From Datura wrightii (taxonomy: Eukaryota; Streptophyta; Magnoliopsida; Solanales; Solanaceae), in NCBI GenBank assembly GCA_035772735.1, contig JASDFA010000010.1, positions 135,721,001 through 135,785,000 of the forward strand: a stretch of 64,000 bases of DNA, in the 5' to 3' direction. The notes beneath the pieces were generated by a model, which did not search any database, was not told where the DNA came from, and worked only from the letters and a program-made list of their open reading frames with translations. Position numbers and translations under genes: made by a program. Shown here piece after piece: positions 34,285 through 47,137 of the stretch. The stretch's first letter is position 1, and every line of letters starts with the position of its first letter.

Positions 34285-34810
34285 CCCGAAGGTAACTCTA
34301 TCTCATAGGCCACTTGGCCAATCTTCCAGAGGGTCTGATACAACTTAATGAATCAAGGGCTGGGCTGGCCCTTCTTATCAGCTCTCATATCTCCTTTCAT
34401 AGGCGAGACTTTGAGGAATACCCAGTCATTGCTTCCATCCCTAACTCTCCACGCCATAAGTTAGAATAAGGCTTTTGACGACCCTGAGCTACTTTGAACC
34501 ATGATATGAGGGGCATGCACTTTCACCCGTAACACATTTCTGGGCATCTGAGTTGTGTGCTCTGCTTGGCCATTTGTTTGGTGATGAGAAGATGTACATA
34601 AATTAATATGCGCCCCAATCTATTCTGACAGCTTCCCAGAACCTAGTTGTGAATTGTGCCTCTCTGTAAGAATTATTAGATACTAGGGCTCCATGTAGCA
34701 AAACTACTTCTTAAACATGTAACTCGACTTAATCTTTAGCTAAAACATGATTCCATCCAACGAGACATGAGTTGATCTCGTTAGCCTTTCTCCACTGACT
34801 CAAATAAGGT
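34285..34810 (-). pseudogene. Integrase remnant of element B
   Basis: Minus-strand translation gives NDWVFLKVSPMKGDMR and then, after a stop, LYQTLWKIGQVAYEIELP (GPY/F region, 34290-34440). Further right is a core fragment REAQFTTRFWEAV with a following QTNGQAEHTTQ-like acidic region (34550-34680). It aligns with the integrase of A, with many stops and frameshifts. The catalytic Asp before the RGAQFT motif is replaced. Confidence 0.7.
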
Positions 34811-36290
34811 TAACTTACATCTGGTATTAATCCTATAACTATATTCATGTTGATTACTCTCCACTACCTTGCAGGCACAACCATCTCCTGAATTGGCTTG
34901 CTCGGTTCATGTTATCCAGCCTTCCCTGGCTGGTCATTGGAGCTCTGTGCTATGACTCAACAATATCTTCCCTCTTCCCATTCAATTAGTAGGTCTCTCT
35001 TTACAGACTGATGTGTTTTCTTTGAACTCTAGGTGGAGGGAGTAACGGACACGGTGCACCTTTGCTATAGTCTACTAACAAAGTACTGCCACCTTTAGAA
35101 CGCAGGGTCAACCTCTAGGTATCACGACTCCGCCCCTTATTATCTCAAAGGCAAATGACTTCCTACAAGGCCTTGTCTCTGGGCTACACTAGGTTAGAGT
35201 CTCCGTGCCGTCACTTCTTTACCTCCACAACTGGTGGTGATATTGCAGTATTCTAGGTTACAACCTCACTATCCTTTAAATGTCAGCCCGATGCTTATTC
35301 CTCGACATTCAACAGTGATTCCATGCTTTGTTAACCTACTACAGCCTGGAGGTGATTCTGTCTTCCTCCAGAGTTAGATACTCGCGCATTCCCCTTACTT
35401 CTATAGGCTTAGATTTGGGGTTCGTGCTCCCCTGCATTGTACTAACAAGGATACTATTGACAGGTCTACTAGCCTATATCGTTCTGACCCGTACGCATCC
35501 AATTTCCCCCATGTAGTCTCTCTATCCTACGACATAACAAACTAGCGCCATGGCTATCATTCTGCAGGTATATTCTACCTTCATTAGCGCATTCCGATGG
35601 AACCAACCTATTTCTGACTTGAGCTTTGGTATTGCTGGGGGCTTATTGCTTATGGACTCTTACACGTACTTGAGTGCTACTGGCAATATTATCTTCCCTC
35701 CTGATTTACTTCCATGTGGGTCTAGGAAAATTTGTAAACACTAGGGGTCTCAACCACTTTCTAATCCTTCTCCGAGTCAACAATTCTATCCCTCCTTTAC
35801 TATTTATTCTGGGCAACATGGCATTAACACTTATGCTTCCTGTTGTATTGAAAGAAAAAACTGGGAAGTAGGAAATGACACTATCATTCTATAATGGGGC
35901 TAAGGCATGAAATTCAACAACTCCAAAGGCTAGAGGTACAAACCTCGCACAATCCTTTGTGTGTTTCTGTAATCTAATATTAACTGTTGTCCCTGTCTAA
36001 TTCAAGATGTCTACTAAGTAAGCCAACTTCATATATATATTATACTCCTGACCTCGTATTCTGAGGCTGAAGAAGGAACTGGGAACGATGCTGGCATATC
36101 TATTACCTATGAGTTTTCTAGTGTCCTAGGAGGATGCCGGGGGGGGGGGGGATTAAAAGACATATGCTTTTGTCTTCAGGCTAATTGTCCCCCAATTGTG
36201 GCCCCTCATTGGTACCTACTCCTGCTGCTGTACCTAACTTGCGACTGGCTGGAGTCTATCTTATATCAAATATTACTCTAGACAGACATA
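34811..36290. other. Unassigned part of the B internal region
   Basis: Near 35220-35280 a short segment still aligns with the RNase H/integrase linker of A. From about 35300 to 36290 I recognise no gag, protease or RT, although they would be expected here. Short plus-strand open frames (35328-35516, 35674-35871) have no recognisable motif. A 13-base G run lies at 36139-36151. Either extreme decay or a filler sequence. Confidence 0.4.
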
Positions 36291-36469
36291 AAAATCAAAG
36301 CTTAGGAATTCAACCCTATATAACTCGGTTCTATAGCACAATCTGAAAAGAAGGAGGGGTAACCAGACAATCATGCCTCATAGCCTCCCATTTATAGAAT
36401 ATGATGCACAACACATTTATAAATAAGACTCTATTAGGAACGGCTTGCAGACTCCCTATGATACGACCT

Positions 36470-36481
36470 ACTTTGATACCA
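36470..36481 (-). other. Primer binding site of element B, degenerate
   Basis: Minus-strand TGGTATCAAAGT, with the same AACT-type spacer to the LTR as in A; GAGCC has decayed to AAGTA. The preceding leader (36300-36465) aligns with the leader of A. Confidence 0.65.
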
Positions 36482-36485
36482 AGTT

Positions 36486-39400
36486 TGTCACGCCCCACCT
36501 TGGGAGGCATGACTGGAACCTAATGCCACAGTAGGATCTGGGCTGACCTGGTTGTGCATAGGCACCTCTGGTGCCTACGCGACTAGAAATCCAGAAAACA
36601 AACTACTATATCTCAGTTGTAAACACAGCCTCGAGCCTACAAGGCCACGCAGAACCTATAAGATAAAATAGCTAACCTATCCAACATAACAATAATACGG
36701 AGCTTATGCCGGTCGACAAGACCACCATATTGTCTAGTTACAACAAAAATGAAGACAAGCAGCTATACTAGGCCCCACATGACCGACACATAAAATAAGA
36801 CATACATGAGCCCCACACGGTCAACAATAATCAACTAACTGAATATTGTTGTCTGCAAGCCTCTACGAGTGGAAATATTATAGGCCCCCGGCCTACCCAA
36901 ATGCTGTATAGATAAAAGACAGATAATTGTCTATAACCTGGCGACCCCGAATGAAAGGAGCCGGGCAAACTGCTGATTCTGAATAGCTACTAGGAGATCT
37001 CACAATCTGTCTGTCTAAACCTGCAGGCAAGTATGCAGAGACCCATAGTTGGGCATCAGTACAATATGTACTGAATATATAAGAAAGCGATTAAAAAGCA
37101 GAATAGAAGTTGATAAAGACTGAAAGTAACTAGCAAAAAAGGGGAGAAGATAACCTATAAACTTTCGTATTCAGAACCTACATTCAATAATCACTACACG
37201 TATATGAACTGAAACTATACAACCATACGTTCATATGCTACAACTAACAAGAAAGTATACAAACAAGAACCTAACCTGACCCCCATAAGCCTGGAAGGTA
37301 CAAACAACATAGCAACAACCTACCGAGGCCCCCATAAGCCCTGATACCCCTATCCAGGTTCCTATGATTCTACTTGTACTATAGCCAACCTACCTTGCTT
37401 CTGGGTTTGCATTTTAGCCCGTTGTACTCCTATAACAATGTCTGAGCCTAGTGGGCTCTTGTAACTATACCCTAGGCACACAAGGCTCGACGGAGGGTCA
37501 GTGATGCCAGTACGGCATAAAAATAGAAGTTCATTCGTGGATGAACTGTAATATGGTCCTTGGACTTGAATATATCCCTTTGGGACAACATATAGCTCCT
37601 TAGAGCGATCAGTAGCCTCGTAGGCGATGACATAGTTAGCAACTCTGAAGTTGGTCAACGGAAGGCTATCCTAGGTGGGGTCAATCCCAACCGATATACA
37701 TACTGTATCTTAATATCAATCTAGCCACTCAGAAGGCGTATCTGGCTCTTATGGGCTAACGCGACTTCTACTTGCCCCTGGAATAGTCTGTATAGCTGCC
37801 AACAGGCTGTCAAGATCGGAACATACACATGAATCATAGACACGGGACGAGGAGCCTCGAGAGACCCCAAGTCAACCCATGGCATTAGAATACATCTAAT
37901 TCAATCACATAAGCAGAAGAATTAACATAAGAAAACATAAACATGTCATAAATACGGAGAAAGGACAATACAAAATCCATACATAACGGCGGAATACAAC
38001 TGGTAGTCTAAAAAGACTCTAATCATGAAAGATGGGTTGATAGGACAACTACCCAACTAACCCAACAATTTTGAAACTAAAAGAAATGCATAGAGTCTAA
38101 GCATATGGCCCTCAAAACATGAGGACTCACCAAGTACGTTGATAGTAATCTCTGAAACACTACTGAGAAGGGTGAGCCTGAGAGCCGGATCCTGTATCGT
38201 GAAATGGTACAACATAGAAAATATGCAGTCAGTATTTGGAATTTCTGAGTATGCAAGGTAAGTAAAGAGGACATTTAAAATATAGAAAATTTCATAAATG
38301 ATCATAAGAGTATGACATCATGCTCGTATCATAATCATCATATCATATCATAAGGATCAAGGTTTTCCAAAACATTTGTAATACAGTCATAATCATAATT
38401 GTAAGGGAAAGCATTATTTATCATGACTTGAGACCATATACATAATCACAAACATGCATAAATCATGAGGAACAGTGGGAGATTTCTTAACTGACATGCC
38501 CCATATGAGCACACATGAAGCCCGAGTTGTAACCCTAGTCGGGAGGGTGTCTGTACCTTGCCAAGGGTAGGACATGAAAGTGTGGTATCACCATTAAAAG
38601 GGCCATATGGGCTGGGGACAGCCCATAGGAGGTCCAACATACCTATGGTGGCACGTGGTTTATGCGATCCAGGGCAGAACCAAGGCCCCAAACCTACTCG
38701 GTGTTCAATACTACTCCCAAAACATATATATAGTGCTCAGTAGAATGCATGTATTTGTGGTCTAGTTAAATCATGATAATAATAAACATACTTGTACATA
38801 TATGAACTAGCTTGGCATAAGGCCGGTGAATCGACCAAAACATAATTCATGATTCATAAGGCTCATATATACTCATAAATCATACATATAGCTTGAAATT
38901 CATAAAATCATAATGGGTAATATATGTAATTTCATGATTTGAATCATAATTCATATTGGACTTGTAAATCTCATCAATGGGAAAGTAGATTATAAATCGA
39001 TTCATCATGGGGCATGTATAATTAAGCTTAATTACATAGAAATCAAAATCGTCAATATAGTAATCAATTTAAATCATAAAAGCTGATCACAAATCCATAG
39101 ATTATGATAAGATTTTAAAATCACAAAACCCATAAACAAATCATTAGATTCAATATAAATCAATTACAAAACCCCATGAGTTTTTTCAGTGAAACTTTTG
39201 TAAAAATCATAGACGAGGGGCATGGGTGTGGAATAAATCACCCATTGAGAATCCTACATACTTGAGAATAGTTGGTTCTTAACTTCCCTAGATTTCCCAA
39301 GAGGAAATTGATGAAGAACACCTTGAAATCACCTAGATCACCCTTCTATCTCCTTCCCAAACCTTTGCATGCATGAATGAGGACTTAGGCTAGTCTATTC

Positions 39401-41598
39401 CCTCTTAAACCACCCTTTCTGATGTTAAAACGACGTAGTCTAGGACCCTAGGACTTAGGAATTATGGAAAAGCACTTACTTAAATCATAAAATTTTGCTG
39501 ACTGCTAGTCCCCACGAGGGACTGGACGACTCATCTCTAGGGACCACGACTCATGGCTTGAGTCATGAGGTACACTGCCAAAATTCCACCCTAGGACCCA
39601 ATGGAGGACACCACGAATCGTGATGAGTGACCATCCATGGTCTACACTGCCCAACTATCCTTGTCTAGCATCCACTCTAGGCCACGGGTGACTTCACGAG
39701 TCGTATGGCCTGACCATGATTCATGGTCATGCTCCTGGTGACCCCCAAACCAATCCACCTCCTTGCTTGACCACAAGTCAGTTCACAACTCGTGGTCACT
39801 CCTCATGAACCACTTCAAGGTTCGTCCTATGACCTGGTGCGAAATTTTAGTTTTTCACCATTTTAACTCCCGGGTTTGATCCTTGGGTTCCCGGGGTATA
39901 AGACATGCATAACCCGTGTGCCTACATCTCATTAAAGGATTCTGGCAGTGATCATATCCTCTAATGGTCTAGACTAGATAGGGCGAGATCTGGAGTGGCC
40001 TAAACAATACTCTGAATATCATGCTTGGACAGTGATAGCTCGTAAGCAAACCGTAAGGTCGTAGACGACCAACTATTTAGTTTCTTTGCCTAAAACAACT
40101 GTAGGGATACTATTTAATTGGACATTCTCCTGAGCAATCAGCCTCTAACCTTCCCCAGGTGGTTTACTATAATTTTTATCCTGAAGGTAATACTATACCA
40201 CTGTGCTTCTAGTCCTTTAGATCTTATCTTGGTCTGTTCAGATTTCATAGATCTTCCCTGGCAATTCCTAACCTTGTAGGTAAATTTATCTGCACTTACC
40301 AACCAATGGCAACCTGTAACTAAGTATCTTATAAGGGCAGGTTTTCACTCTATTCCCTAGGTAGCCCTGGTGTCGGTGACTCTAAGGTATGTCCATCCAA
40401 TCCAAATTCCGGCCCTAGAGATGTCAAGGTATGCCAACGACGTCTGGGCGAGCCTTACTAACAATACAGGCGTTGAACTGAAAGTTATATCGCCAAGCTG
40501 CGCCCGATGCTGTCCAACTTACAAAATCAGGCCCAAGAGTTAACCATAACCTTATAAGGCCTTAGCATGACAGCAAAAAATCAAAATTCTACTAATATAG
40601 TGAATAGAAGGACAGAGGAGCTTCTATGACACTCCTAGCATGAGTCACACTTAACATACTCTTTCCCGGTGAGGAATACAACAATATACTCTCAAAAACG
40701 TCTTATAGCAGCTGACCACACAATATATACAATTATATTCTACTGACAGATGCTAATCACGACATATATAATCCTTATCAACTAGCAGCAGCTAATTACA
40801 ACTTGGATCGTTGTCTCCGTTCAAGAACATAGGTCATATCATTATACGATGAGAATAACTTGCCGAAAGAATAAGTATTAACATACCTCGAATATCGATT
40901 CTCGTTTATTCGATTATTTTCAACTTGTAGCTGGTGATTCCATTGAGTTGCCGCTTTTATACTGAGAAAACAGGGCTATTTCAATCGTAGGAATCGATGA
41001 ATAATAATATCTTTCAATAGGGTTAACTATAACTTCAAGTCCATTTCATTCGGCCGAAAACTTACAATTTCTTGAGAGTTTAGAAGGGAGAAATGTTACC
41101 AATTGCCTGTGGCCATTTAGAATCTAATTTGGAGCAATTCTGACAACCTTTACGTGGTGGGGTTCCCGTGTACTGGGCGAATTTTCATGAAATAACTCCA
41201 CAGAGATGCTTCCCATAGGCCTACAACTTGTTACCCAACGTTATGTTGCATTTGGACGGTGTTTGACGGCGTATATTTGATGAAAATTTGATGAAAGTTG
41301 CGTCTTCTTTATTTTCTTGCCGAGGGAGTATTGAAATAATGGCTTTAATTTAACAAGGGGAATTTATATATAACTGTAGGGTGGTGGCAGGGAGCGCCCT
41401 GTGCTAGCCAAGGCGCTAGGGTGGGTGTCGTGCCGCGCCTCCCAGGGTGCTGGAATGCTGGCGCGTCACGCTGGCCCTCATGGCCTGGCCTCTCCCAACC
41501 TCGCTTCTGAGGATCTTCCCCCATGCGTCAAGCTCTCATTACTCATCACAAATCCACGCGCACGCACACTAACTGCTAACATCTTACAGGGTGTAACA
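36486..41598 (-). mobile_element. Element B, right LTR (5' LTR), interrupted by solo LTR C2
   Basis: 36486-37808 and 39904-41598 align with the left LTR, and the ends TGTCACGCC and GTGTAACA are clear. It includes an extra ~200 bases near 40690-40900 not obvious in the left LTR. Short open frames (for example 37362-37658) match frames in the left LTR but show no protein motif. Confidence 0.75.
37809..39903 (-). mobile_element. Solo LTR of family C (C2)
   Basis: Starts TGTCAAGATCGG and ends GGGGTATAAGA. CAGGC before it and CATGC after it form an imperfect 5-base target duplication. The left LTR of B has the uninterrupted site at 29780-29795. C1 at the left of the window has the same right-hand junction. 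Confidence 0.75.
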
Positions 41599-41603
41599 AA
41601 AGA

Positions 41604-42890
41604 AGGCATGGTTGATCATTGCAAACAATGAGAATGAACTAGGGATGTGGTTTCGATGGGGCATCGATTGGATTGGAGTTAATTAACTAGTACTTAACAT
41701 CAATTATAGCATAAATAGAAATGGCAAAGGCTACACCCGATGTTTTTCAACCTCTTGGGTGAATTTGCCTTGGATTTCTCAAACTCCAAGATCACAACTA
41801 TCAATCAGCCACCAAAAAGTTGAGGAAGAGTTGAGCTATCCCTAGCCTCAGCCCTTTAATGGGTGATGAAAATGGGTTTTGACTATCTCTAGCGCAACCC
41901 CACATATCCATAACTGAATTCCTCACTAATGCTTCCTTGCGTAGATCTTACTCCTCTTTTTCAAGAAAAAGAAAGATAAGAAAAGTAAATTAATGTTTGG
42001 AACCATTAATTATAGCATGTAAACTTGGAGGAAAAACTAGATTCATGCATTATAATTGAATTGTAAGACTAAGGCAACAACACCCAACCATTCTAAGCCC
42101 AATTATGCACACACCCCTATCAATTAAATTAGCTACTCATAGATTAAATTAAAGAGAAGATACCCATGGGTGATTCATTAACGTTCATCATATTGAATAG
42201 AAATTCAAGTTTTCAAATCTTAGCTTAAAATAGCTAAGATGAAGAAGAGAACAATGTACTCTCCTATTTCTCTCTCTACTTCTCTCTACAAGCTTTTTAG
42301 CTAAGATGTACAAGTTATGAAATATAAGTGTTCCATTAGGGTAATTCTGTGTATTCTTTATTTGTACAGCTTTTCTCAAATGCCCTTGGAAGCTTCCACA
42401 TTGAATTTGTGCTAGAGTTGGACAACTTTGCCCTGTTAGCGATCTGTTCACTTGCGTGCTACCTGTGATCCGCAATCGTAGGTCTCGCGCAGGTCTTAAC
42501 ATATTTACTTGGATGTCGTCTGTGGTTGCACCTGCATTTTGCAAGTGCCAACCTACGCTTCACATATGCTCTTCAGCCTAAGACTAGTGCTCTATACGTG
42601 GCATCTGCGTTTTGCAGGTGCCAATGTGTGGCACGTAGGTTCTTGCTTCCAATAGACTGTTTCTTTGTTCAATTCCTTTGCTTTTCTTGTCGTAATCCAA
42701 TAGCTGCAAAAATCAAAAGAGAAAAGGTATAAAACCTTCCTAATTGATGTGAAAACCATGCAAAAGGTCATGTTAAAGTGCCTAATGAGTTGGTAAATTA
42801 CCAACTCATCATTAATTCACTTTTCCTAATCTCTACCTCTCCAAGGTCAAGCAAGTAAAGAACATAGGTGAGTTCTAACGTTGTGCATCA
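41604..42890 (-). mobile_element. Presumed distal part of the F 5' LTR
   Basis: Resumes after the AAAGA target duplication of B. Noncoding, with the hairpin-word cluster (TCTGCGTTTTGCAGGTG near 42604) also seen left of F. A plausible LTR end is TGTGCATCA at 42890 (minus-strand start TGATGCACA), but no target duplication confirms it. A perfect palindrome lies at 42785-42809. Confidence 0.4.
42785..42809. repeat. Perfect 25-base palindrome with 12-base arms
   Basis: Arms ATGAGTTGGTAA and TTACCAACTCAT around a single A. Located ~80 bases from the presumed F LTR end. Could be a promoter-associated hairpin or chance in LTR sequence. Confidence 0.7.
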
Positions 42891-43780
42891 TTAAAAAGAA
42901 ATCAAAGCAAAGGGAATAACGATGCAGGAATGCACATTGGTTTAGAATCAATACGACAAAACCCTACTTCTTTAATTTATCATGGTTTCCATAACCAGGG
43001 TTGTGGAATTTAGCTGTACATGGTTGTAAGAACACAACAAGAATTCATAGAGGAAATCATAATTATGAACTTACAACTAGAATAGAACAAATTCAGAATC
43101 ATAATTGTAATTAATCTTCAAAACCCAAGAACAAAATAGTGTTGATGTTTCTTTTGCCTCAAAGGGCGTATCAAGTCTCAAAAATGTCAAAGAACCTTCC
43201 ATGCCATAATAATATAAATAAAACCCAAGGGAAGTATTTATACACAAAGAAAAAATCCTATCCTAATTTAGGAAGGATTGAAGGTTTGGGAGATCCTACG
43301 AGTCATGGGATGACATCACCATCCGTTGGATCTGGCTGTGGTTAACATTTTCTCTCCTAGGTACGGATGCATAGGACGGCTCGTGCTATGCTCCATGAGT
43401 GATGCCTTTTGATTGTAGTGGGCAGTCTCCATTGCACCTTCTACAGACTTTAAACAATGCCTATTTGGTATGACCCATCCTTTGTTAGGACGGTTCATTG
43501 TATATGGTCGTACCTTAAAGTTACCCTTTTGATCATTCGCTATATCTCACCTCGAGACTAGTATGACACGTACTATCAACTAATGAATCATACCATGACT
43601 TGTCAGACCCAATTTTTTTCCTTTTTGCATTCTTTTCTGAATTCTAACTCCCAAAATGTATTTTTCCTGCAAAATCAATGAAACATATCATATCCACCTA
43701 AACGTGCCTAAGAACTAGCATATTTTTTTTAAGTTTCAAGCGTTTAAATTGCCATAGATTTGCGGCACATTAGGTATTCA
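42891..43780. other. Noncoding DNA, no feature recognised
   Basis: AT-rich with no convincing frame and no second copy in the window. Words such as GTACGGATGCATAGGACGG near 43360 look like another LTR, but I find no ends. Confidence 0.3.
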
Positions 43781-44680
43781 TGTATTAGAGAGTGGTGATC
43801 AATGACTCTTCTCTCATCTTGGTGATCTCAAACCCTTATCCAATCGTGGTATAGATATCTCTCTTATCACGGCTAGAACCCTTGCCCTCTGACATAGAGA
43901 GTTGTAACCAAGCATGGGCATGTGAAAGAGATGGCAGTCTACAAGGCCTGCTCCTTGAGCTCCAATGACAATATTATGTCCAATATTTAACCCCCTTCTT
44001 ATCTATTATCACTATAATGATCAATGGTCAGCATGCATAAGCTTATTGTTGCTCCTCATTATGCAGATGTAATTACACATAATATTCCACCAAAACTTTG
44101 CCCATATCCTCAAGTCCCTCTTGAAAATGGGAGTAGTGTCAAGGGTAGCCCATGTAGGTGTAGCTTTGGCAATGAATCTAGCTGTCCATGTCGTGGCACG
44201 CGCTCTAAATCAGTTGCAACTTCAAATTATGAGGTATGTATGTCCTAATATCCGTTGCCCAAATAATATTGGTTGATTACCTTAAGGGATACCAACCGAT
44301 ACTCCTCGAATAGTCCCAGATTGCAGTGGCTCTATCAGTGACCTCAAGTCCAGATTGGCTTCCTGGAGGAGGGCATTATATATTGTGTAGAACTCCCCGA
44401 CAAGGTTCTAGTTGTATTAAACTAGGGGTGGAGAAGGAAGTCCCAATACTGGTATTAGATTTGCTCCATAATGTCCGGGTACATGTCTAATCCAGCAAAC
44501 TAACTACCCTCTCCTTATTGATGCTCCATCGAGGTTTGCCACTGTGATTGGCCCGACCCTCAAGGTACCCCTCATGGGCTTCCTTTAATGCCCCACCTAA
44601 TTCTAAACATATCCACCCCCTACTTTCTCCTTTTCTCAGCTAGATCATTATGTGAGGAGGTGGTCCGACAAGAGGAGTCC
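43781..44680 (+). pseudogene. Candidate host-gene remnant left of element E
   Basis: Non-repetitive within the window. 44024-44235 is open and ends at GAG|GTATGTATG, a good plant 5' splice-site pattern. A pyrimidine stretch TTTCTCCTTTTCTCAG ends at 44639 as an acceptor-like site. The frame 44642-44680 after it (CEEVVRQEES at 44651-44680) runs in phase into the open frame on the far side of E. I do not recognise the family. It could also be another transposon's coding remnant. Confidence 0.3.
44676..44680. repeat. Target-site duplication of element E, left (AGTCC)
   Basis: Repeated exactly at 54181-54185 (and after the left-edge LTR copy at 396-400). Confidence 0.85.
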
Positions 44681-45335
44681 CGTAACACCCCGGAACCAAA
44701 ATGGCTTTCCATTAACAAAGAATAAGAGTATCTAGCTTTGATGCATGTTTCTCATCCAGCATCAAAGGTGACGTCCCGTCAAGTGGATGACAGCCCGTCA
44801 CCTTGGTTGTCAAAACACACAAGAATATTGTATCTTTTACTTAAGGATGATGGCAAGGTTGACAAACTGACAAGTGGTTGACAGCCCATCACCTTGTTCA
44901 TCAAAAGTCTATAATTATTAGGACCTTCTTCTTAAGAGTGACAGAGGAGATGATGGACCGTCGAGCAGCGGGACCAAATCATCGAATATCAGGATGGGGT
45001 TGTAAGAATGTTTTGGTAATTTCTCGTACTTTAAATACTAAAAGCTCACTGTTTTGGGATTCCCAAAGGGGTTATTTAAGGATTTCTACAGCCTAAATAC
45101 TCATTCCTCTCCATTCTAATTTGAATTGAAGATTAAAAGCTCTCAAGTTACCAAGAAGACTAGGGAATTCATCTTCTCCAATTAGGATTTTTTAAGGTTG
45201 AGTCTAAGTTCTTCATTCCAGATATGTAAGTCTAACGTAATTGAGGAAATCATAATCTTTCTCATACCCTACATCTATTGATGAGATTGTTGAGATTAAG
45301 TCTAGGGTTTATCCAATTCATGATCTGGTCTTCTT

Positions 45336-45376
<41 letters not shown>

Positions 45377-46925
45377 TATATATATGTTGAACTGCCATTG
45401 TTGAATTCTTCATATTGAGTTGACTATTGATGTCCTTTAGTTATTTAGTGAAATCCTATTCTATTAGTTGTTGATCATTCTCTCTTGATGGTTAATTGTT
45501 GATTGTTGATTGATGAGTTGGTTCATGTCTCTTATCCCATGAACCCAATTACGTGAAAGTATAATTTTAAGAAGCATAGTTTTGAAAGCATGTGTTTTTA
45601 AGTAAGTGCATTGTTTTCATAAAAATTGAGCATATTTTCAAGAGAATATGCATAGAGAAGTTTTGAGCATAAGGATATGATTTTTAAATGACTTTCAAAA
45701 GTTAAGTAAAGGTCTTGTTTGTGAAACTCAAGAGATTTTTGGGGCCTAGAACCTCCCAAGTTTTAAGGAGATGTTTTGAGCCAAGGCTCACAAGTAAATT
45801 TTTATTAATGTTTAAAGAATGTTTTGAGCGAGAGGCTCGTAAGCAAAGTTTAAAGAGATTTTGAGCGAAAGGCTCCAATGATGATTTTAAACATGCATTA
45901 TACTTATAGGTAAAATGCTTCATAATTATGTTTTTATGTTTCCCTAATAAAGGCATAAGAACATGAGCAATAATATTTTGGGAGGATTAATAAGCACCGA
46001 GTTGGGTGAAAGGGTTCAGAAAATCCCTACGCCCTAGAACTACATAGCCAACGTAGGGTAGGATCTTGCCGTTGATTTGGGTGACTCCTCAAAGAAAAGT
46101 CCCTGGTAAGGAATTGATGTTATGGATCCATGATTGGAATCTTCCTCTACCATGGAAAGCCTTTGGACGGCTCAGCCAACTTGAGCGAGATAGTTGGGCA
46201 TCATGTGCTCATGCATGATGGTGTCAGTTATGAAAAACTCCCAACCAACTTATTATGATATACACTACTTTCACATGTATTTACAGAGCTAATGCATGAG
46301 TTTTATTGAATAACTATTTTACACACTAATAGTTATGCAACAAAACTCATGCATCATTCAGAGTTCAGTCTCAATTATGTTTATCATTCAAGTTTATTTC
46401 TTTCTATTAATTCCTTTAGTTGATATATTCTTTATAACCTTGTTTCATTCAACCTTATTAAATATTGTACATTCCACATACTATTGTTAGTTGGTGCTGC
46501 ATCTTGTTATGATGTAGACTCGAGTAGACAGGATCAGCAACAGACGTAGCGCTAGAATTTCATTATTATTCAATTGTTGGTGAGTTCTCCTACTTTTGGA
46601 GAGTCCCAGATTTTATTTTATTTTACAGGGCTTTAGGTAACGTGGGGGCTATGTCTTAGTACCTATTCTTTTAGAATAGAGGCTTCATAGATAGAGTTTG
46701 TTGTTGAGTCAATGATGTTACTTTCAAACATTTACTTCAGTTAAAGAATAAATTATCTTTTATTATATGGAGATCACTTAGTTCCAGTTTCCAAATTGTT
46801 CGTTGTTTATTAATTATGGTTCATTGAGATCCAAACTGATAGTAATCCAGATCATTGGTTCGCTTGGATAACGAAGGTGGCCTAAGTGTCAGTCGACGCA
46901 CAAGGTGTGGACTTGGGGCATGAAA
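44681..46925 (+). mobile_element. Element E, 5' LTR
   Basis: Starts CGTAACACCCC (TG mutated to CG) and ends GGGGCATGAAA (counterpart GGGGCGTGACA in the 3' LTR). Both termini show C/T or G/A change plus one transversion. It contains a (TA)n run at 45338-45385 and three hairpin-like GAGC...GGCTC words at 45776-45880. Confidence 0.85.
45338..45385. repeat. (TA)n microsatellite in the 5' LTR of E
   Basis: About 48 bases of nearly pure TA. The 3' LTR has only a short TATCTATATATG at the matching place near 52645, so the run expanded after insertion. Confidence 0.9.
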
Positions 46926-46929
46926 AACT

Positions 46930-46941
46930 AGTTGTCAAAGC
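46930..46941 (+). other. Degenerate primer binding site of element E
   Basis: AGTTGTCAAAGC matches 8 of 12 positions of the iMet site TGGTATCAGAGC and has the same four-base AACT spacer as A. Confidence 0.55.
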
Positions 46942-47137
46942 TTTAGGTTTTCAAGAGTCCCAGGGTGTCTATGAAGCCATGTCTAGTAATGTCCTTCATA
47001 TAGGTGGGAAGCGCGCCACATCTATAATGGGGAGAAGCATTAGAAAATACTTTTCTTTTTTGATACTCTAGATTGGGTACTAGAGTGTGACTCTATAAAG
47101 ACTCCCTCCTAACTTTCATACTCACATGTTTCAGATC

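Larger units (their letters stand above)
28451..41598 (-). mobile_element. Element B: decayed Tekay/Del-type element with nested solo LTRs
   Basis: Long LTRs at 28451-33741 and 36486-41598 flank a short internal region. After removing the nested C LTRs the B LTRs are about 2.8 and 3.0 kb. The ends read TGTCACGCC-like and GTGTAACA. AAAGA occurs at 28446-28450 and 41599-41603 as target duplication. The leader beside the primer site resembles that of A, and the LTR starts alike, so A and B are related families. B is more diverged. Confidence 0.8.
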
